DNA of 64,000 nucleotides from Rhynochetos jubatus. Lineage: Eukaryota > Chordata > Aves > Eurypygiformes > Rhynochetidae. The notes beneath the pieces are model-generated. The model was not told where the DNA came from and searched no databases. It worked only from the letters and a program-made list of their open reading frames with translations. The position numbers and the translations under genes are program-made. Within the stretch, counting starts at the first letter, position 1; the number at the start of each line of letters is the position of its first letter. This document shows positions 59,201-64,000 of this stretch, piece after piece. The DNA lies in contig CM050690.1 of NCBI GenBank assembly GCA_027574665.1, forward strand, positions 73,203,433-73,267,432, read 5' to 3'.

Positions 59201-61078
59201 GAGCAGCTGAATGCCTAGAATGGGACCTGAACAACACGCAAAACCCAGCCTGAGGGAAACAAACTGCAGCTTCCATCTCCTCAGTGGGTCGGTGCATCCT
59301 GCCCTGGCTATGCAGCCCAGGGAGCATGGATCCCCAGCAGCCTCTGCAGTGGGGTCTGGTTTTCAGTTATAGGCACTGACCACACCGTGAAAAGGGCAGA
59401 ATTTTGGAATAATTTTTGTGTTTACATGGATAGCAAGAATGTCAAGAGCAATTAATTCATCATGCACATTTAATATGCCTTCCACAATTAAACTAATCTC
59501 CAGCTACCAGTGCTCAGGACAAACTTAATGGAGGGCCAGAATGTCTACCTATGTCACTGCTACAGCCCAAGAATTTTTATGTTTTAGTGAAGCAGCTAGC
59601 TCTGGCCACCAGCATGGATGTGGCAGCAGGCTAGATTAAAGCTTAGCTTAACCCCTCCTGGAATTTTATGTACCTCTCATTAGTCCTAGTGATAATACTC
59701 AGAACACACAGGGAAAGTTCAGTAGCAAATAAACTAATTAGAAGTGAAAGTCTCACATCCTCTTGGTGACCAGCACATCTACTGAAGCTGAGGCTCTGTG
59801 TCCTCTGTGGTCAGCAGGGCAGCAAGAAGAAGAAAACATGGGGAGCCCCACCAGACTCCCTCCCACTGCCCCCTCCCAAGGGCCCAAGGCTTCTCTCTAT
59901 GGAGGATTTCCAAGACTTTGGCTGAAACAAGACCAGCATTTGGGCAGGGCCTGGTGTTATTTTTAACGCTTGCTCACATAACTCTTTGGATGAATCCTGA
60001 GAAGAGCTTGTCACCAAAATAGTATACTGTGGGCACTATTTATACACCCACTGGCAGCACAGCAGGATATGCTAAGGAGGGAAAACTAGAGGATCCCCCT
60101 CCCTCATCACAGCTTAGCAGCTAGGGATATAGGGGGGCTGTAAAACATGGGTTGTTGTTTGGGCTAGTCCTCAGAAGTAAACCATCACCTGCAGATGGCC
60201 TGATATCCTTGTCTGTCCTGTTTAGGAGACTCTGGTCCACATGGGAGGGAAGCCTAGGTACAGCAGCCTGGGGGAGATGGCTGGCTGGTTGCACAGGGGC
60301 TGTCCCCCAGCTTCTGTGGACTAAAAAGGGAATGGTTGTGCCTCAACACCAGCTAGGTCAGAAGAAAATACTGCTGCCCTCCTATTTTATCTACCCTTGG
60401 CTACCACAGGGAAATCCGGACAGGTCAGGGTTTTTTGGACATCACCTCTTTTCCCAGTACAGACCCCATAAAGGTATGCAGTAGTGGGGGGACAATGAAG
60501 CATCAAATGCCAGCGAGGTTCACTGGAGAGAAGGCACCCAACTAACAAGGCAGACTGACTCTCCTTCATCCCTAGGGTCAACAGCAGCCTCAGGACTTTC
60601 CATATCAAAACACCTTGGCCTAAGGGACTGAAGGAAAAAAAAACCCCAAACCTTTTGAGACTACCCAGGGAAAGGCGGCTCTTCTGTTTAATTTTCTGGG
60701 GTAAAAATAACTTCTCTAAAGCCATTTCCATGTCCACTGAACTTCTTTTACTTTTTGTCTTCTGCGAGTTTCTCCTCCCTGCCCCTTTCTCCCAAGACAC
60801 CTTCAGACTGCCCTCTCTACATTCATGTCTCCTGGAGAAGCAGGTGACATGACCTGCAGAACACGCACAGGATGCTCCAGGAGAACAGAGAAGACAGACA
60901 GGCTCTGGAGCACCAGCACATCATCCTCGAGCAGAAAGGGAGCCAGACTTTGATTTTCCAGGGTGTAGGTAAAAAGAAAATGGATATACATATTTTCTTT
61001 CCATGTAATAGTGGCTGCAGCCGGAGCAGCATACTGACTGTTCATCAGAGCTACAGAACAATGCAAAATAAAACCACA

Positions 61079-61123
61079 AACACACTACTAATTGAAGCAC
61101 ATACACACTACTAATTGAAGCAT
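61079..61123. repeat. Short tandem duplication, about 23 bp unit
   Basis: Two near-identical copies of CACACTACTAATTGAAGCA separated by a few bases. Non-coding. Confidence 0.8.
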
Positions 61124-61192
61124 GCTCTCCAGGTAGGGGCAGGACTGTCCACATGACTTTTAGCTGAACAAATAGAAGGCAGCATCTCCTAC

Positions 61193-61440
61193 CTTGTCAG
61201 ATAGAATCTCCCCAGGTCGTGGGCTCAGCTCACTGCAGCTGGAAACCAGGTACAGCAGCAATGGCATAAGAGCAGCAGGAAGAATAAAGCATGCAGAGCC
61301 AGCGATAATCCAAAGCAAAACCAGCTCGTCCCCGTGCCGGCTCAGAGATCAGCCAGCCGTGCTGCGGGGAGTCTCTGGAGGCAGCTCCGCCGTTGATGTA
61401 GGATGGCGGGCGAGAGGCAACGTGACAAGGCACTTCTTCC
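61193..61440 (-). promoter_or_regulatory. Alternative candidate first exon upstream of RUSC2
   Basis: On the minus strand CTGACAAG followed by GTAGGA at 61193/61192 is a strong donor. It is preceded by a modestly CpG-rich stretch (CGGCGGAGCTGCC, GCCGGCACGGGGACGAGC). No acceptor-free coding frame is implied, so it could be a non-coding first exon. Evidence is limited to the splice motif and composition. Confidence 0.25.
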
Positions 61441-62702
61441 AGATGGGAGGTGGCTCAGGGAGTCCTCCCGCTGCCAGTCACCTGCCTCTCCTCAGGCACA
61501 GCCGTGCCAGGGTGCTGGTCTCACTCACGGAGCATGTGGGCAGGAGGGAGAAGCAAGGGCTGCAGTCTGCTGGCACTGCAAGGGCCAGATTGCTAATGAA
61601 AGCCCCAGTGTAAATACAGATGCGCTCTGGAGAGGACTATGGCAGAAATGCATCTCGTGTTACAGAGAGCCATTTACAGCAAGCTCCGAAAGAGGAGAGC
61701 ATGGTGGGGCTGACTCCACGGCCTGCCTGCTTGGGCAGGGGGGTGGGAGGGCAGCTACCTGCCACGGGGTGAAGTCACCACTAGCCAGAGGAGACCCCTA
61801 ACTGCATGGTCTCCAGCAGCTCCATACACAGCACTTGCTAGCAGCAACACAAACTGATGCTATTTTCCATCCCCACGTGGGACACCCCCAGCCCCGCACC
61901 TTCTCTGGTGCACAGTGCTACATCACGGCTGGGAGAAAGGCTGATAGAGCATTGCTCCATCCATGTGTGCGACCAGCTCAAGGGGCAGGAGCCCATCCCC
62001 ATTGCCCAGGCCCCCTCCCCACGCTCAGGGGCTCCGCATCTTTGGGATTTAATCTCTCTCTCTCCAGTTCGCTGCCTTTGGTACCTCCTGCTAGGCTTCT
62101 TTCTCTCTCATTTCATACCTTACCTGCTGTGTTACACCAAATAAGGAAGATGAGGGATAGGGACCAGCTCAGCAAAGAAGCAATGTATCAAAGGGTCTGG
62201 GGGCTTTGCCCCCATTGTGCTGACAATGGGAACTAGCAGTAGAGGGTTTCTGCAGGTTTCAGCCACCGCCCATTAAACAAGCAGCGACAGACTTCAGCAA
62301 TAGGCTGTGAAGGAGCTGTTTCAGGATGCATACCATAGCCAGCACAGCCTATTTTCAGTAAGCTGGGTGCCAGACAGGCATATGGCTCACGCCAGGGACC
62401 TCTGGGTGCAATTGGTGACAACAAACGGACCGTTCATGCAGTTCTGTAGCAACTGAGGTCTGTTCTGCAGAGGCTGGGGGGACCGCCTTTGGAAAAATAT
62501 TGCCTAACCTCAAAAGTTTGGAAACAGTTGACTTGGGGCAATGGCATCAGTGAATGCAGTTAAAAACCTAACTTCAAGGAGCGCACAGGGACCCCAAAGT
62601 AGCAGGTGTATGTCCTAGTGATGCCCACATGAGGGGTGAAGCCAGCCAAGCATTAAGCCGGCCTGAAATGAGAGCAGCAAATCTGTACTACCTATTGTGT
62701 GT

Positions 62703-62871
62703 TGCCCACAGGAGTTGTGGATGCCCCGTCCCTGGAAGTGTTCAAGGCCAGGCTGGATGAGGCTTGGAGCAACCTGGTCTAGTGGAGGGTGTCCCTGCCC
62801 ATGGCAGGGGGGCTGGAACTGGATGGTCTTTAAGGTCCCTTCCAACCCAGACCATTCTGTGATTCTATGAT
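62703..62871 (+). mobile_element. CR1 LINE 3' end fragment
   Basis: Plus-strand tail with GAAGTGTTCAAGGCCAGGCT, GGGTGTCCCTGCCCATGGCA and the end CTGTGATTCTATGATTG. About 170 bp. Confidence 0.92.
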
Positions 62872-64000
62872 TGTCTCCTCTCCAGCAAACTGCTGGTACA
62901 GCTCTCCACACAACTTGGAAAGATTATCTGAGTTAAGACTCCCTGTTCCAGCACACACTGATGCCCTTTACCTGAGCTGACAGTGCATGCAATGAGGAAG
63001 GTGCAGAGATTCTCCACTGCAGCCCAGCCCTGCTCCCCTTGGGATGAGTCTCCTGACATTGAGCTACCCTTGCACAATATGAAAGTGAAAACTTCCCAGT
63101 GTAAGAACACTGAATCTGGTGCCAGGTACAGCTCCCCAGATCTGAGAAAAAACACAGCCACAATGTCATCTCCAGGTGTTCAGCAACATGGGTAAGAGGG
63201 CTCTAGACAGGGAGCTGCTTCTCCAAACATGATGAACCTTCATGACTTAATTCCTGCATAGTGACAAACTGGGAACAGGTCTCTCCTAGGATGAAGCAAC
63301 TCGCACTGACAGGCTGGTTCACTGCTAAGCAAGACAACACTGAGGCCACATCTTCAACCAAGCTGCTTCTGCAGCAAAACTGGCCTCAGCCAGGGAACAG
63401 CTGAGAACATCCCCCAAATGATCCCAAAGGTTTTAAAACCATTCACAACAACCCATGGTCAAACGAGGCAGTTGGGAGTGTTTAGATGAGGGCTGCAGTA
63501 AGGCTCACCGCACCTGCAGCAACAGCAGTCCGGCCAAGGCACAAGTGACAGCCCCGCAGGGTCCACAGCACTGACCTCGGCTGGGGACCCCTGCCTGCAG
63601 GGGCACCCCTGGGCTTTCTGAGCACACCTCAAAAGATGGAGAGAAGCGATACCCACAGGAAGTGGGGCTTGGCAATCTGTACAGCCTGTCCTCACACCGC
63701 TTTGGGAGCTGCTCTTCCCTACGAGCACTGCTCCGCATCAGCCGGACCCACTGCACAACGTCCATTGCTCCCTGGAGGGATCCAGCCGCTACAGGAGAGG
63801 ACAGGCACAGTCAGCACCGCTTCACGGAGTTTACTTTTCCAGCTCAGCTGCATAAAACCTCCAGCAGACCACGTCCCTGTTCAGTGCCTCTGTTTCCTCC
63901 CCACCCCCATGAAATAAGGATCGTAACACTCACCAAGCTGCCGCAGATGTTGCAGAGTTAACTTCGTCGTGGGATGCCGGCTGCCGGTAAACAGGAACGA
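62872..64000. other. Non-coding right edge
   Basis: No gene or repeat recognised. CpG content rises slightly in the last 80 bases (CTTCGTCGTGGGATGCCGG), so an island could begin beyond the window. Confidence 0.4.

Larger units (their letters stand above)
56267..62702. other. Non-coding stretch
   Basis: Includes ORFs up to 193 codons (57378-57869, 57937-58518 plus strand) with no recognisable domain and no splice support. An AT-rich block with TAATTA-type motifs lies at 59.40-59.51 kb. The alternative first-exon candidate for RUSC2 is near 61.2-61.4 kb. Confidence 0.5.

Overview
The window is a piece of a bird genome. It carries many 5'-truncated CR1 LINEs that end in the avian-type ATTCTATGA 3' terminus. 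Introns are compact (0.3-2.4 kb) with GT-AG borders, and there is no operon-like organisation. One vertebrate gene can be read completely: RUSC2 (RUN and SH3 domain containing 2, also called iporin), on the minus strand. No virus, prokaryotic system, CRISPR array or RNA gene was recognised.

Layout. Positions 1 to about 4.05 kb hold no gene I can name. From about 4.05 to 7.13 kb, on the plus strand, three short matches to CIMIP2B (FAM166B, a ciliary microtubule inner protein) appear in the order seen in the mammalian protein. They look broken: one abuts a 1.05-kb CR1 and two need frame changes. In human, RUSC2 and CIMIP2B are tail-to-tail neighbours, and the same polarity is seen here. From about 7.07 to 25.17 kb lies RUSC2, with 11 coding exons, a 1.4-kb 3'UTR and the 3' part of its 5'UTR. 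All exon phases join without a break and give 1,612 codons plus a stop. The N-terminal 1,000 residues are low-complexity and Ser-rich with two NPF motifs. A RUN domain spans exons 5-9 and an SH3 domain closes the protein.

Positions 25.2-64 kb are non-coding as far as I can tell: upstream or first-intron sequence of RUSC2. This part holds most of the CR1 copies, including two long ones at 37.4-39.6 and 54.6-56.3 kb. It also holds ancient CR1/L3-like remnants, a CpG-rich patch near 46 kb with a good minus-strand splice donor, a second possible first-exon donor near 61.2 kb, a 25-base poly-C run and two clean inverted repeats. The first exon and promoter of RUSC2 could not be fixed from sequence alone.

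The points most worth a second look are: an upstream ORF whose stop overlaps the RUSC2 start codon; plus- and minus-strand poly(A) signals within 40 bp of each other between RUSC2 and the CIMIP2B remnant; G-tracts in the RUSC2 3'UTR; a shared loss of a catalytic Asp in two separate CR1 copies; and a 247-codon ORF in the CpG patch. I found no convincing undescribed system.
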